Assembly (NCBI GenBank): GCA_013377095.1
Contig: JACAAY010000032.1
Location: 1-47,450 of the forward strand
Length of the DNA stretch: 47,450 nt
Source: Desulfuromonadales bacterium
GTDB lineage: Bacteria; Desulfobacterota; Desulfuromonadia; Geobacterales; Pseudopelobacteraceae
Direction of reading: 5' to 3'
A model generated the notes under the pieces. It saw only the letters and a list, made by a program, of their open reading frames with translations. It was not told the origin of the DNA and ran no database searches. Both the position numbers and the translations under genes were made by a program. This document shows, piece after piece, positions 6,861-17,063 of this stretch (position 1 is its first letter; each line of letters starts with the position of its first letter).

Positions 6861-8099
6861 CTAAAAAAACTCACCGAACCATGATTTCATCCTGCTGAGC
6901 ACTGAACCAAACAGTTTGCTTTCCATCTTGGTGGTCGGGAACTCCCGTGCGCCGGAGTTACGGCTGCCATAAATCACCAGGCCAACGCCGGTGGCGTAAA
7001 CCGGTGAATTGACGACATCCACCAGGCCGCCAATCCGCTGGGGCACGCCCCTTCGAACCGGCAGATTGAAGATCTGCTCGGCCATCTCGGGCATCCCTTC
7101 CAGGATACTGGTCCCACCGGTCAAGACAACACCCGAGGCGATGGAATCCTCCAGACCAGACTTGATGATTTCACGGTTGACCAGCGTAAAGATTTCCTCT
7201 ACGCGGGGACCAAGAATCTCGCACAACACGTTGCGGGACAGTTCACGCGGCTTGCGGCCGCCCACGCTGGGCACCTCGATCTTGTCCTCCTTGCCGACCA
7301 GAGCTGAAAGGCAGCAGCCGTACTTCTGCTTGATCTTTTCCGCTTCGGCCATGGGAGTGCGCAGCCCCACGGCAATATCGTTGGTCAGGTGGTTCCCTCC
7401 CAGGGAGAGCACCGAGGTGTACTTGATGGCGCCCTCGGCGAAGATGGCAATATCGGTGGTTCCACCGCCGATATCCACCAGACAGACACCCAACTCCTTT
7501 TCGTCGGCCGACAGCACCGCCTCGGAGGAGGCCAGCTGTTCCAGCACGATGTCAGCCACATCCAGACCGGTACGGTTGCAGGATTTGACGATATTCTGGG
7601 CACTGGCCACGGCCCCGGTGACGATATGCACCTTGGCCTCCAGCCGCACACCGCTCATGCCCAACGGTTCGCGGATACCGTCCTGCTCGTCGATGATGAA
7701 CTCCTGCGGCAGAATGTGTATGACTTCCCGATCCATGGGGATGGCAATGGCCTTGGCCGCATCAATGACGCGCCGCACATCCTCCTGGTTGACCTCGCGG
7801 TTCTTTATGGCGATGACACCCTGGGAATTGGTTCCCTTGATATGCCCACCGGCAATGCCGGCGTAGACCGATTTGATCTCGCAGCCAGCCATCAGCTCGG
7901 CCTCGGTAATCGCCTTGCGGATGGCGCCAACGGTGCTTTCGATGTTGATAACGACACCCTTGCGCAATCCGCTGGACGGGCTGGTGCCGATACCGACAAT
8001 GTCGATACCGTCCTCGGTTACGTTGCCGACGATTGCGCAGATCTTGGTGGTGCCGATATCAAGACCAACGATCAGATTGTCTTTTCTTGTTGCTGACAT
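6861..8099 (-). CDS. ftsA: Cell division protein FtsA
   Basis: 412 residues. FtsA is the actin-like ATPase that tethers FtsZ filaments to the membrane and recruits the later divisome. The phosphate-1 loop GLDIGTTKICAIVG lies at residues 13-26, DIGGGTTDIA near 210 is phosphate 2, and VVLTGGTSILEGMPEMA is the adenosine motif. The C-terminal FGSVLSRMKSWFGEFF is the expected amphipathic membrane-targeting helix. An AGGGGG ribosome site precedes ATG. It is 37 nt after ftsQ and upstream of ftsZ. Confidence 0.96.
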   Translation of the reverse strand: MSATRKDNLIVGLDIGTTKICAIVGNVTEDGIDIVGIGTSPSSGLRKGVVINIESTVGAIRKAITEAELMAGCEIKSVYAGIAGGHIKGTNSQGVIAIKNREVNQEDVRRVIDAAKAIAIPMDREVIHILPQEFIIDEQDGIREPLGMSGVRLEAKVHIVTGAVASAQNIVKSCNRTGLDVADIVLEQLASSEAVLSADEKELGVCLVDIGGGTTDIAIFAEGAIKYTSVLSLGGNHLTNDIAVGLRTPMAEAEKIKQKYGCCLSALVGKEDKIEVPSVGGRKPRELSRNVLCEILGPRVEEIFTLVNREIIKSGLEDSIASGVVLTGGTSILEGMPEMAEQIFNLPVRRGVPQRIGGLVDVVNSPVYATGVGLVIYGSRNSGAREFPTTKMESKLFGSVLSRMKSWFGEFF

Positions 8100-8136
8100 G
8101 CGTCCCCCTGCCTGTCTCGTGAATTCGTGTATGGTA

Positions 8137-8961
8137 TCAACTTTTTTTAACTATTATTTTATCGTTGTAATCCAGATCGATATACTGGATCGTCTGCTGC
8201 TGGGCCTTGAGATTTTGATAGATACGGGCCAGACGGCTGAATTTCGCGGAAAAGTCTCCCGCACCGATCTTTACCGGAAGCGCACCGGAGGCTGTAAACA
8301 GGGTAAAGCCATAGCCCTTGTCGTAATGAATCTCCGAGACATCCGTCAGGATAAAGGCGCATTTTTCCCGCAGAAGTGTCAGCAGTTCGCAGGTGGTTTT
8401 CAGCGCCTCTTTCATACCGGCCGGATCGCTGGTCAGGTCCTCTTCACTAAAACCGGTCACCACCGGATAATCCAGACGGTCCCCCTGATTGAGCACCTTG
8501 AAAACCGTCCCTTTTTTATCCAGATAGTAAAAATAACCCATATTGACAACAGCCAGCGGCTCGCGCTCTGTGACCGAGATGGAGAGGCCGTCCGGATAGT
8601 AGCGCCGAATGCGAACCGTCTCCACCCAGGGATTGAGAGCCAGCTGCTCGCCCATCTTCTTCAGGTTCATACCCAGCAGGTCCCGGCCAGGCTCTACACC
8701 GGCGGTAGCCATGATCTCTTCGCGAGTCAGCCGTTTGCTTGCCGAAACCTCGATGTTTTTCAGGCGGAAGTACGTCAGTGAACTGAGTGACCGGTAGCCG
8801 GCAAACAGCAGACCTGACACCAGCGTCACTGCAGCCAGGCCGAGCATGATCTTTCCCAGCGGGCGCAGGTATTTTTTCAGGTTAAGCGGCTTGCGCTGAA
8901 CCTTGACCCGATTGGCAGCCACCTTCTTGCGCTGGTATGTGGAGGAGGATAAATCCCGCAC
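8137..8961 (-). CDS. ftsQ: Cell division protein FtsQ
   Basis: 274 residues. It is a single-pass inner-membrane protein of the FtsQLB divisome complex. It has a basic cytoplasmic N-terminus of about 35 residues, one membrane helix (IMLGLAAVTLVSGLLFAGY, about 38-56), then a POTRA domain (FRLKNIEVSASKRLTREEI to YYPDGLSISVTEREPLAVV) and the beta-rich FtsQ domain. The start lies 3 nt after the ddl stop, so the two genes are probably translated in a coupled way. Confidence 0.93.
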   Translation of the reverse strand: MRDLSSSTYQRKKVAANRVKVQRKPLNLKKYLRPLGKIMLGLAAVTLVSGLLFAGYRSLSSLTYFRLKNIEVSASKRLTREEIMATAGVEPGRDLLGMNLKKMGEQLALNPWVETVRIRRYYPDGLSISVTEREPLAVVNMGYFYYLDKKGTVFKVLNQGDRLDYPVVTGFSEEDLTSDPAGMKEALKTTCELLTLLREKCAFILTDVSEIHYDKGYGFTLFTASGALPVKIGAGDFSAKFSRLARIYQNLKAQQQTIQYIDLDYNDKIIVKKS

Positions 8962-8964
8962 GTG

Positions 8965-9897
8965 CTATTCCGCCTTTACCGAGAGGCCAGCCGAGCTGAT
9001 GATGCGTTCCACCAGGGACTCGAACGAGAGACCGGCGCCCTTGGAGGCAATCTCCGGCAACAGGCTGAGAGCCGTCATCCCCGGCAGTGTATTGACTTCC
9101 AGAACGAAGCATTCACCCGCGGGCGTGACCAGCAGGTCAACCCGGCTGTATCCCCGGCATCCCAGGGCAAGGTGTGCAGCCAGACCGGTCTGCAGCGCCT
9201 TTTCATACAGCGCCTGATCCAGCCGGGCCGGAAAGATATGCTCGGCCATGCCATCAGTGTATTTGGCTTCGAAATCGTAAAATTCTTTCTTGGGGACGAT
9301 TTCAATGGCGCCCATGGGGCGGTCATCCAGGATACCGACCTGCACCTCCTGCCCTTTGATGAACTGCTCCACCAGGATTTCATCGTCATAGCGAAATGCC
9401 AGCTCCAGGGCGGCATCCAGCTCTCCTTCCTCCTTGACGATGGATATGCCCACCGAAGAGCCCTCCTGCACCGGCTTGACCACCAGCGGCAGGCCAAAGG
9501 AGAGATCCTTGAGGGCAACCTGTTGGCCCCGTCGGACATGGTGAAAGGGTGCGGTCAGAATACCGGAAGCGGCAAAGGTCTGCTTGCTGTAGAGTTTGTG
9601 CATGGCCAGGGCGCTGGCAAGTACACCGGAACCGGTGTAGGGAATCTTCACCAACTCCAGCAGTCCCTGAACACAGCCATCCTCACCATAGCGCCCGTGC
9701 AGTGCGATAAAGGCGGCCTCAACCCCTTCACGAGCGAGAACCTGCGGCAGATCTCGGCCCACATCAATAACGACGGAATCATAGCCACGCGCCAGCAGCG
9801 CCTGCTGTACGGCGGCCCCGCTGGCCAGCGACACCTCCCGCTCGGCTGAAAGCCCACCCATTAAAACGCCAATTTTTTTCGATGTGATATCACTCAT
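8965..9897 (-). CDS. ddl: D-alanine--D-alanine ligase
   Basis: 310 residues, DdlB-like size. This ATP-grasp enzyme joins two D-Ala for MurF. The catalytic triad seen in E. coli DdlB can be placed: Glu in [10 protein letters not shown], Ser in [10 protein letters not shown], and Tyr in FYDFEAKY, the last being the residue that marks D-Ala rather than D-Lac specificity. [15 protein letters not shown] and [12 protein letters not shown] (metal-binding end) are also present. The start overlaps the end of murB by 8 nt. Confidence 0.95.
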   Translation of the reverse strand: MSDITSKKIGVLMGGLSAEREVSLASGAAVQQALLARGYDSVVIDVGRDLPQVLAREGVEAAFIALHGRYGEDGCVQGLLELVKIPYTGSGVLASALAMHKLYSKQTFAASGILTAPFHHVRRGQQVALKDLSFGLPLVVKPVQEGSSVGISIVKEEGELDAALELAFRYDDEILVEQFIKGQEVQVGILDDRPMGAIEIVPKKEFYDFEAKYTDGMAEHIFPARLDQALYEKALQTGLAAHLALGCRGYSRVDLLVTPAGECFVLEVNTLPGMTALSLLPEIASKGAGLSFESLVERIISSAGLSVKAE

Positions 9898-10786
9898 AAT
9901 TATTTTCGCCCACTATACGCACTTCTTCCTCAAGAGTCACGCCGGATGTGTTTAAAACAGCATTTTTTACCATTGTTGACAGGTCCAGAAAATCGCGGGC
10001 CGTGGCAGAGCCGGTATTGACCAGGAAATTACTGTGCACCTGGGAAACCTGGGCGCCACCAACACGGGCGCCGCGCATGCCAGCGGCGTCAATCAATCGC
10101 CAGGATGTCTGGCCAACGGGGTTTTTGAAGAAGGAACCGGCACTGGGAAAGCCGACATTATGCTTGGAGCGGCGCAGTTCCAGATCCTTGCGGATCTCCT
10201 CCTCGGTATGGTGCGGCTCCCGCTCGTCCAGATTGAAAACAGCCGCCAGAATGATGTCACCCTCGGGCAGCGTCAAACGCCGGTAACCATAGTCCAGCTC
10301 TTCCCGGCCATACTCGGCCACTGAGCCATCACGCAGCAGGGTCAGTGACTCGGTCCATTCCAGGATACCCGAGCCGTAGGCTCCTGCATTCATCTTGATG
10401 GCGCCGCCAACGGTACCGGGAATACCGGAGATAAAACCGATGCCACCCAGACCCTTCTCCTGGGCAAAACGCACCACCTGCAGGTTTTCAGCGCCCGCCT
10501 CGGCGCGTACCCGCTTACCGCCTGCTGCGCTGATGCGGTTGAAGCGCTCCAGTGAAATCACAACGCCACGAAAACCGCCATCCCGCACCAGCAGGTTGTT
10601 GCCCCTGCCAATTGCCAGCCAGGGCATGCCCTTCTCCGCCAACTGCTCCAGCAAATCCTGCAGATCGTCCGCATCCTCGGGAATGGCGTACAGATCCGCC
10701 GGGCCACCCACCCTGAGCGACGTGTGGCGCGCCATGGGCTCATTCGGCAGCAAGCTGCCGCGTATGGCGATCCCCGGTGTGTTCAG
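9890..10786 (-). CDS. murB: UDP-N-acetylenolpyruvoylglucosamine reductase MurB
   Basis: This FAD-dependent enzyme reduces UDP-GlcNAc-enolpyruvate to UDP-MurNAc. Motifs visible are [16 protein letters not shown], the FAD loop [33 protein letters not shown], and [10 protein letters not shown], whose Ser is the proton donor. The start is unusual. There is no suitable ATG or GTG: the frame runs back to a TGA inside murC, a TTG sits at 10753 without a ribosome site, and ATG 10735 would trim the conserved N-terminus. A CTG at 10784-10786 overlaps the murC stop and has GGAGGG six bases upstream. I extend the gene to that CTG (298 residues); the TTG at 10753 (287 residues) is the conservative alternative. 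Confidence 0.9.
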   Translation of the reverse strand: MNTPGIAIRGSLLPNEPMARHTSLRVGGPADLYAIPEDADDLQDLLEQLAEKGMPWLAIGRGNNLLVRDGGFRGVVISLERFNRISAAGGKRVRAEAGAENLQVVRFAQEKGLGGIGFISGIPGTVGGAIKMNAGAYGSGILEWTESLTLLRDGSVAEYGREELDYGYRRLTLPEGDIILAAVFNLDEREPHHTEEEIRKDLELRRSKHNVGFPSAGSFFKNPVGQTSWRLIDAAGMRGARVGGAQVSQVHSNFLVNTGSATARDFLDLSTMVKNAVLNTSGVTLEEEVRIVGENNYE

Positions 10787-12165
10787 TGTGATCCCTCCAG
10801 GAGGGCCAACAGCGCTTCACCCTGTTGCCAGATATTCCCAGCCCCCAGGGTAATCACCATGTCCCCCTCCCTGACGATAGCGGAGAGGTGTTCAGGAATC
10901 AGTTCACGATTCGCAATCCAGGTTACATCCTTCTGGCCGTGACGGAGGATTTCGGCGGAGAGCCGTTCGGCGGTTGCGCCTTCGATCGGCTGTTCTCCGG
11001 CAGCATAGACATCGGTCAGGATCAGCACATCGGCGTCGTAGAATGCGGTAACAAACTCACTGAACAGTTCGTGGGTACGGGTAAAACGGTGCGGCTGAAA
11101 TACTGCCACGATGCGCCGCTCCGGCCATCCCAGACGCGCGGCGGCCAGGGTTGCCTTAACCTCGGCCGGGTGGTGACCGTAGTCATCCACAACCGTAACA
11201 CCCCCTGCTTCGCCCTTAACGGTAAAGCGCCTCCCCACGCCGCCGAAGCAGGCAAACCCTTCCTGGATGGCACTGAACGGCACATCCAATTCCAGCGCCA
11301 CTGCGATGCAGGCCATGGCGTTGAGCACGTTGTGGGCGCCCGGCATGCCAAAGGTCACTTCACCGAGGCGATAGCCCTTGAAGTGGGCAGTGAAGGTGGT
11401 GGAAAAACCGTCGTGTTTGATGTGGCTGGCGCGAATGTCTGCCTGGGATGAGAGACCGTAGGTCATGTAGCGTTTGTTGACCCGTGGCAGGATCGCCCTG
11501 ATGTTGGGGTCATCCAGGCAGAGAACCGCCATGCCGTAGAACGGAACCTTGTTGATGAATTTGACAAAGGTGTCCTTGATCTCCTCGATACCTCCGGAGT
11601 AGTGATCAAGATGGTCGGCATCGATATTGGTGACCACAGCAATGGTCGGGGAAAGCACCAGAAAGGAGCCATCCGACTCGTCCGCCTCGGCCAGTAAAAA
11701 CTTGCCCTGGCCCAACTGGGCGTTGGTGCCGATGGCGTTCAGTTTTCCGCCGATGACAATGGTCGGGTCGATACCGGCGTGGCCCAGGATGGAGGCGGCC
11801 ATGGAGGTGGTTGTGGTCTTGCCGTGGGTGCCGGCAATGGCAATACCGTACTTCATGCGCATCAGCTCGGCCAGCATTTCAGCCCGCGGGATGACCGGCA
11901 CGTGCAGCCGTTTGGCCTCGATCACCTCGGGGTTGTCGTTATGGACGGCCGAGGAGATGACCACCACATCCACATCTTTCAGGTTTTCGGCATGATGGCC
12001 AATGGCAGTCTCGGCGCCAAGGCCGGCCAAACGCTCGGTAATGTCCGAACCGCGCAGGTCGGAGCCGGACACCTTGTAGCCCAGATTCAGCAGTACCTCG
12101 GCTATACCGCTCATGCCGATGCCGCCGATGCCGACGAAATGAATTTTGTCAATTTTTCCGTACAT
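10783..12165 (-). CDS. murC: UDP-N-acetylmuramate--L-alanine ligase MurC
   Basis: 460 residues. It adds L-Ala to UDP-MurNAc, the first step of stem-peptide assembly, in the cytoplasm. The N-terminal UDP-binding loop [18 protein letters not shown], the P-loop [14 protein letters not shown] near residue 115, and the C-terminal [16 protein letters not shown] place it in MurC rather than MurD/E/F. The start lies 12 nt after the murG stop; its TGA overlaps the proposed CTG start of murB. Confidence 0.96.
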   Translation of the reverse strand: MYGKIDKIHFVGIGGIGMSGIAEVLLNLGYKVSGSDLRGSDITERLAGLGAETAIGHHAENLKDVDVVVISSAVHNDNPEVIEAKRLHVPVIPRAEMLAELMRMKYGIAIAGTHGKTTTTSMAASILGHAGIDPTIVIGGKLNAIGTNAQLGQGKFLLAEADESDGSFLVLSPTIAVVTNIDADHLDHYSGGIEEIKDTFVKFINKVPFYGMAVLCLDDPNIRAILPRVNKRYMTYGLSSQADIRASHIKHDGFSTTFTAHFKGYRLGEVTFGMPGAHNVLNAMACIAVALELDVPFSAIQEGFACFGGVGRRFTVKGEAGGVTVVDDYGHHPAEVKATLAAARLGWPERRIVAVFQPHRFTRTHELFSEFVTAFYDADVLILTDVYAAGEQPIEGATAERLSAEILRHGQKDVTWIANRELIPEHLSAIVREGDMVITLGAGNIWQQGEALLALLEGSH

Positions 12166-12177
12166 GGAAGACTCTTT

Positions 12178-13344
12178 TCAGGTAGTTATTTTGGCTATTT
12201 CATTCACGATAATCTCAGCGGCATCCAGGCGAGCCATGCCAAAAGCCAGTTTTCCGGTTCGCCGCACCAGTTCCCTATCACCCGCCATTTGGGAGATCGT
12301 TTCTGCCAGCCGCTCACCGCTCAGCTCCCGCTCCAGCAGCATGAAACAGGCCGACTTGCCCAACAGCGCCTCGGCGTTTTTGCGCTGATGGTCATCCACC
12401 GCATGGGGAAAGGGGATGAACAGACAGGCCTTGCCCATGGCAGTAACCTCGGCAATGGTCGTGGCGCCCGCCCGACAGATGATCAGATCAGCTCGGGCGT
12501 ATTCACTGGCCATGTCGCTGATAAAAGGCAGCGCCCGCGCCTTCACCCCCAGAGCAGCATAGGCAGCAGCGACCTCACTGCAATCTTTCTCACCGGTCTG
12601 GTGGGTAATGTCCAGACAAAGCCCGCTCAGCTTGAGATGCGTCATGGCGGACACCATGGCCAGATTTATGGCATGGGCTCCCTGGCTGCCGCCAAACACC
12701 AGCAGGTGGAAGCGGGGATCGGGGACCGGGGACTCGGGACCGGCAAAACCTGAATCATGCTTTTTCCGGTCCCTGGTCCCTGGTCCCTGGTCCCCAACAC
12801 CCGGTCCCCCGTCCCCGCTCCCCCGTACCAGCAAATTCAATATTTGTCGCCGGAGCGGATTACCGGTCAGCAACGTTTTTCGTGCCGGAAAAAAACAGGC
12901 CGATTCTTCCACGGTAATAAAGATCCGGTCAACAACCCTGGCCAGCAGTTTATTGGTCATACCCGGCACGGCGTTCTGCTCATGAATGAAGCTGGGGACG
13001 CCAACGCTGCGTGCGGCCAGGAGCATGGGCAGTGAGGCGTAGCCCCCCACCCCCAGCACTGCATCGGGCCGGAAGCTGTCCAGCACGTTGCGCGACTGTC
13101 GGAAACCGTTCAGCATCATCCCCGCCCCCCTGAGCTTGGCCAGCACACCCTTGCCGCGGATACCTGCAGCCGAGATCAGCTCCAACCGAAAACCAGCCGC
13201 CGGAACGGCGTGCGCCTCGATACCACGCTCGGTGCCCACGAACAGCACCTGGTTGCCGGAGTTGCGGGAGAGGAACTCCTCTGCCACGGCCATGCCGGGG
13301 AAGAGGTGCCCGCCGGTGCCGCCACCGGCAATGATCAGCCTCAC
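12178..13344 (-). CDS. murG: UDP-GlcNAc:lipid I transferase MurG
   Basis: 388 residues, about 25-30 longer than usual. MurG makes lipid II from lipid I on the inner face of the membrane. The N-domain GGGTGGHLFPGMAVAEEF and the C-domain FGGSQGAHAINLAM and RAGATTIAEVTAMGKACLFIPFP (in two stretches) are intact. The extra length is a Gly/Pro/Asp-rich segment around residues 178-212 between GNPLRRQILNLL and FHLLVFGGSQG, in the interdomain linker. Its DNA is a repeat-rich inverted structure (12714-12812). It overlaps ftsW by 4 nt. Confidence 0.95.
   Translation of the reverse strand: MRLIIAGGGTGGHLFPGMAVAEEFLSRNSGNQVLFVGTERGIEAHAVPAAGFRLELISAAGIRGKGVLAKLRGAGMMLNGFRQSRNVLDSFRPDAVLGVGGYASLPMLLAARSVGVPSFIHEQNAVPGMTNKLLARVVDRIFITVEESACFFPARKTLLTGNPLRRQILNLLVRGSGDGGPGVGDQGPGTRDRKKHDSGFAGPESPVPDPRFHLLVFGGSQGAHAINLAMVSAMTHLKLSGLCLDITHQTGEKDCSEVAAAYAALGVKARALPFISDMASEYARADLIICRAGATTIAEVTAMGKACLFIPFPHAVDDHQRKNAEALLGKSACFMLLERELSGERLAETISQMAGDRELVRRTGKLAFGMARLDAAEIIVNEIAKITT
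12714..12812. repeat. Inverted and tandem repeat element inside murG
   Basis: A left arm rich in GGGGACCGGGGACTCGGGAC (12721-12740) and a right arm with three tandem GGTCCCT units plus GGTCCCC (12768-12795) followed by CCGGTCCCCC form an imperfect inverted repeat around an A/T-richer centre. It is read in frame as a Gly/Asp/Pro-rich linker, so it looks like a REP-type sequence tolerated inside a gene. Confidence 0.65.
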
Positions 13345-14465
13345 CGTTCCTCTTTCAGGCTGATGGGAGCAATTTTCAGCCCGGAGGAGATATTGAGCAG
13401 GATACCAACGGCAAACAGACTGATCAACAGTGAGCTGCCGCCATAACTGATAAACGGCAGGGCCAATCCCTTAGTGGGAAACAGACCGGTGACAACCCCC
13501 ATGTTGACCGTGGCCTCGATACCAAACAGCACCGCAATTCCCAGCGCCAGAAAACGCCCGAAAGCGTCCGGAGCTGCCACGGCAATGCGCATGGCCCGCT
13601 GCACCAGGAGAAAGAACATGGCAATAATCACCGCCACCCCCAGAAAACCCAGCTCCTCGCCCACCACCGAAAGAATGAAGTCAGTGTGCGCTTCAGGCAG
13701 ATAGAACAGCTTCTGCTTCCCCTCTCCCAACCCCTGACCAAACAGACCACCCGTCCCCAGAGCCAACCAGGACTGTATGATCTGGAAACCCTTGCCGGCC
13801 GGGTCGCTCCAGGGGTTGCTCCAGGCTTCCATACGCCCTTTGTGATAACCATGGCTCAGCTTGTAGGCCAGCAGGGGCAAGGCCAGAAGAATCATTGAAA
13901 AAATATGAGCCAGACGGGTGCCGGCGGCAAACAGCATCGTAAAAGCGACCGCAACCAGGGTCAGAGCTCCGCCAAGATCGGGCTGTGCCGCCAGGCATCC
14001 GATAAGGAGAGCCAGCACGATCATGTAGGGAATGATGCCGGACTTGAAATTCTTTATCTTATCCTGTTTCTTATCAAGAGAATAGGCCATGTACATGATC
14101 AGCGCAAGCTTGGCCATTTCCGAGGGTTGCAGATTGAAACCGGGCAGCTTGATCCATCGTGATGACCCGCCGGCCTTGCCGCCAATGCCCGGAATCAGCA
14201 CCATGATCAACAGTACCAGACAGAGCAGCAGTGCCGGCACCGCCAATTTTTTCCAGAAATGGTACTCCACGCGCATGACGCCCAGCATGATTGCAAAACC
14301 GGCAATGGCAAAAATCCCCTGACGCTTGAGGAAAAAAAAACCATCGTGATAGCGCTTGTCAGCCATGACTGAAGAGGCGGAATAGACCATCACCACCCCG
14401 AAGCAGGTCAGGGCGATGGCCATCAGCATGACGACCAAATCATAGTTTTCAAGCTTTTTGAGCAT
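13341..14465 (-). CDS. ftsW: SEDS glycosyltransferase FtsW
   Basis: 374 residues. FtsW is the septal SEDS polymerase that works with FtsI. About ten membrane helices can be seen, beginning LVVMLMAIALTCFGVVMVYS. Family landmarks are RWIKLPGFNLQPSEMAKLAL, the loop LPEAHTDFILSVVGEELGF, and near the end GLALPFISYGGSSLL. It sits between murD (48 nt upstream) and murG (4-nt overlap). An A9 run at 14332-14340 near the N-terminus is a possible slippage site but the frame is intact. Confidence 0.95.
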   Translation of the reverse strand: MLKKLENYDLVVMLMAIALTCFGVVMVYSASSVMADKRYHDGFFFLKRQGIFAIAGFAIMLGVMRVEYHFWKKLAVPALLLCLVLLIMVLIPGIGGKAGGSSRWIKLPGFNLQPSEMAKLALIMYMAYSLDKKQDKIKNFKSGIIPYMIVLALLIGCLAAQPDLGGALTLVAVAFTMLFAAGTRLAHIFSMILLALPLLAYKLSHGYHKGRMEAWSNPWSDPAGKGFQIIQSWLALGTGGLFGQGLGEGKQKLFYLPEAHTDFILSVVGEELGFLGVAVIIAMFFLLVQRAMRIAVAAPDAFGRFLALGIAVLFGIEATVNMGVVTGLFPTKGLALPFISYGGSSLLISLFAVGILLNISSGLKIAPISLKEER

Positions 14466-14513
14466 ACAGGTCCACGTAATTTAATTCCCCCCCCGGACAG
14501 GGGAGGATCGCCC

Positions 14514-15872
14514 CTACAGGGCCTTTACCGCCGCGACAAACCGTTGCGCCCGCTCCTCGTAATCGCGGAACATGTCAAAGCTTGAGCAGGCCGGAGACAT
14601 GAGCACCGTTCCACCGGGGGCGGTGATCCGGGCAGCCAGCACAACCGCATCTTCCAGTGTTTCGGCATCCCGTGTATCGGTCAACGCTCCCAGCTCTTCA
14701 CGCATCCGCACGGAAGCCTCACCAATCAGGATCAGGTGTCGAACCCGTTCCCTGACCAGGGGAGCAAGTGGAGCATAGGAGCCGCCCTTGTCCTTGCCAC
14801 CGGCGATCAAGGTAATGTCAGTGAAGCTCTCCAGCGCCTTCTCCACACTACCCACATTGGTGGCCTTGCTGTCTTCGAACCAGTTGACGCCGTTGACTTC
14901 ACGCACAAACTCCATGCGATGGTGCAGCGCCTCAAAATTCCGTGCGCTCGCAAAACTTTCAGCCGGCCGGCAACCGAGCAACAGAGTGCATGCCAGGGCA
15001 GCCATGATGTTTTCCAGGTTGTGCACCCCCTGGAGGCGCACGCCGGCAATGGGCAGGCGCTCTTCACGACCGCTGTGTCGCCAGACAATGGTATCGTTGC
15101 GAAGGAAAATGCCCTCATCCAGCTCGGTTTTGCGGCTGAAGGGAAACAACTGCGCTCTGAACGTGGCGGCATGTTCCATGACCAGGGCATCGTCGGCATT
15201 GACCACTGCAAAATCATCCCCGGTCTGGTTCTCAAAGATGCGTAGCTTTGCTTCGATGTATTCCCGGTAGGAGGCGTAGCGGTCCAGGTGATCCTCGCTC
15301 AGGTTCAGCAGGGCCGCCACCGTGGGACGAAAACGGGAAATCCATTCCAGCTGGAAGGAACTGATTTCCGCCACTACCCGCTCCACGGGCTCACCGGATT
15401 CGGCCAGCTCGATCAGGGGGTTGCCGATATTGCCACCCACAAAGGTACGAAAACCATTCTGTTTGAACAGTTCGCCGATGATGGTGGTGGTGGTGGTCTT
15501 GCCGTTGGTTCCGGTTATGGCGACCATCGGCGCCTGGATAAAACGGGATGCCAGTTCGATTTCGCTGATGATTTCGACCCCGGCTCCCTGCGCCACGATC
15601 AGCTGCGGAAGCGTGCGGGGTACGCCCGGACTGACCACGATCAGGTCGCTGGTCTGAAAAGTATGCTGATCGTGATAGCCGAGTTCCCGTTTGATCTCAA
15701 AACCGTCAAGACAGCCCAGCTGTTCGGCCAGGGACGATTCGCCGCGCATGTCGGTGACCGTTACCCGGCTACCACGGGATGCCAGGAAGCGGGCACAGGC
15801 CAGACCGGTTTTGGCCAGGCCAACCACGAGAATATTTTTGTCATTCAGCTGCATGGTAATCTCGGACTCCAT
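14514..15872 (-). CDS. murD: UDP-N-acetylmuramoylalanine--D-glutamate ligase MurD
   Basis: 452 residues from the first ATG. It adds D-Glu to UDP-MurNAc-L-Ala. Seen are the N-terminal loop [17 protein letters not shown], the P-loop [19 protein letters not shown] near residue 120, the [11 protein letters not shown] metal/substrate segment, and the C-domain [11 protein letters not shown] with [10 protein letters not shown]. An ATG at 15854 ([12 protein letters not shown]) gives a more family-like N-terminus and is an equal alternative; neither has a strong ribosome site. The gene's stop lies inside a small palindrome (14494-14520). Confidence 0.95.
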   Translation of the reverse strand: MESEITMQLNDKNILVVGLAKTGLACARFLASRGSRVTVTDMRGESSLAEQLGCLDGFEIKRELGYHDQHTFQTSDLIVVSPGVPRTLPQLIVAQGAGVEIISEIELASRFIQAPMVAITGTNGKTTTTTIIGELFKQNGFRTFVGGNIGNPLIELAESGEPVERVVAEISSFQLEWISRFRPTVAALLNLSEDHLDRYASYREYIEAKLRIFENQTGDDFAVVNADDALVMEHAATFRAQLFPFSRKTELDEGIFLRNDTIVWRHSGREERLPIAGVRLQGVHNLENIMAALACTLLLGCRPAESFASARNFEALHHRMEFVREVNGVNWFEDSKATNVGSVEKALESFTDITLIAGGKDKGGSYAPLAPLVRERVRHLILIGEASVRMREELGALTDTRDAETLEDAVVLAARITAPGGTVLMSPACSSFDMFRDYEERAQRFVAAVKAL

Positions 15873-15891
15873 AACCTGTACTCTGCCCGTG

Positions 15892-16968
15892 TCAGCGCAT
15901 CTTCAACGTCGATATCGCCACCAGCGCCAGGATAATGGTGATGATCCAGAACCGGACAATGATCTTCGGCTCGGCCACCCCCTTCAGCTCAAAGTGATGG
16001 TGTATCGGCGCCATGCGGAAGATGCGCTTGCCGCGGTACTTGTACGATCCGACCTGAAAGATAACCGACAGCGCCTCCACCACAAAAATGCCCCCCACGA
16101 TCACCAGCAGGATCTCCTGTTTGGTTATGACGGCAATGGTCCCCAAAGTTCCCCCCAGGGAGAGCGAGCCCACGTCACCCATGAAGACTTCGGCCGGATA
16201 GGAGTTGTACCAGAGAAACCCCAGCCCGGCCCCCACCATGGCTCCACAGACCACGGCCAGTTCGCCGGCGCCCGCTACCCGCGGCACCTGCAGATAGGCA
16301 GACAGGGTGGCGTGACCGGCAATATAGCTGAAGAGCATATAGGTTGCAGCATTGATTGCCACCGGCCCGATGGCCAGACCATCAAGGCCGTCGGTCAGAT
16401 TAACCGCATTGCTGGCCCCCACAACCACGATAGTCACAAAGGGGATATACCAGAACCAGAGATCGGGATGAAAATTCTTGAAGAAGGGGACGTAAAGCTG
16501 TTCGTTGAATTCGGGTTTGACAAACAGGAATACCCCCACGGCGCCGGCCAGCAGAAACTGCCAGAACATCTTCTGGCGTGCCGACAGCCCCTTGGAGTTT
16601 TTCTCCACCACCTTCTTGTAATCGTCCACAAAACCTATCAGACCATAGCCCACCGTAATGAACAGCACCGTCCAAACGTACTGGTTGGAGAGATCCGCCC
16701 ACAGCAGGGTGGGAATAATGATGGCTGCCAGGATCATCACCCCACCCATGGTCGGAGTGCCCTGTTTTTGCAGGTGTGATTCCGGCCCATCGGTGCGGAT
16801 CACCTGACGGGCCTGCAGCCCCTCCAGCATGCGGATTACCCAGGGACCAAGCACAAAACAGACCAGGAGCGCCGTGATCATGGCATAGATGGTACGGAAC
16901 GTCAGGTATTTGAAAATATTGAAGAGCTTGACGTTGCCGGCCAGAGGATAGAGCAGGTGATACAGCAT
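15892..16968 (-). CDS. mraY: Phospho-MurNAc-pentapeptide transferase MraY
   Basis: 358 residues, the usual family length, taking ATG 16968 ([11 protein letters not shown]) with ACGGGGAA upstream; an extension to 16995 adds nine residues unlike the family. MraY transfers phospho-MurNAc-pentapeptide to undecaprenyl phosphate to make lipid I, in the inner membrane. Ten helices are expected and seen. The active-site motifs are [42 protein letters not shown] and HHHFELKG. Confidence 0.96.
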   Translation of the reverse strand: MLYHLLYPLAGNVKLFNIFKYLTFRTIYAMITALLVCFVLGPWVIRMLEGLQARQVIRTDGPESHLQKQGTPTMGGVMILAAIIIPTLLWADLSNQYVWTVLFITVGYGLIGFVDDYKKVVEKNSKGLSARQKMFWQFLLAGAVGVFLFVKPEFNEQLYVPFFKNFHPDLWFWYIPFVTIVVVGASNAVNLTDGLDGLAIGPVAINAATYMLFSYIAGHATLSAYLQVPRVAGAGELAVVCGAMVGAGLGFLWYNSYPAEVFMGDVGSLSLGGTLGTIAVITKQEILLVIVGGIFVVEALSVIFQVGSYKYRGKRIFRMAPIHHHFELKGVAEPKIIVRFWIITIILALVAISTLKMR

Positions 16969-17063
16969 GGTAGTTCCCCGTATGTTATGGGGCAATCAGC
17001 AGTGGTTGCCCTCGTTATGATGGTTGCAATAAACCTGTCAGGACGGCCACAGGGACAGTGACC

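Noticed and set aside
14466..14520. Possible terminator between ftsW and murD
   Set aside because: A short G/C palindrome is present but without a T-run on the minus strand, and it overlaps the murD stop inside an otherwise continuous operon.
15691..16779. Plus-strand ORF opposite mraY and murD (362 codons)
   Set aside because: It spans the junction of two certain genes on the other strand and has His/Gln-rich shadow composition.
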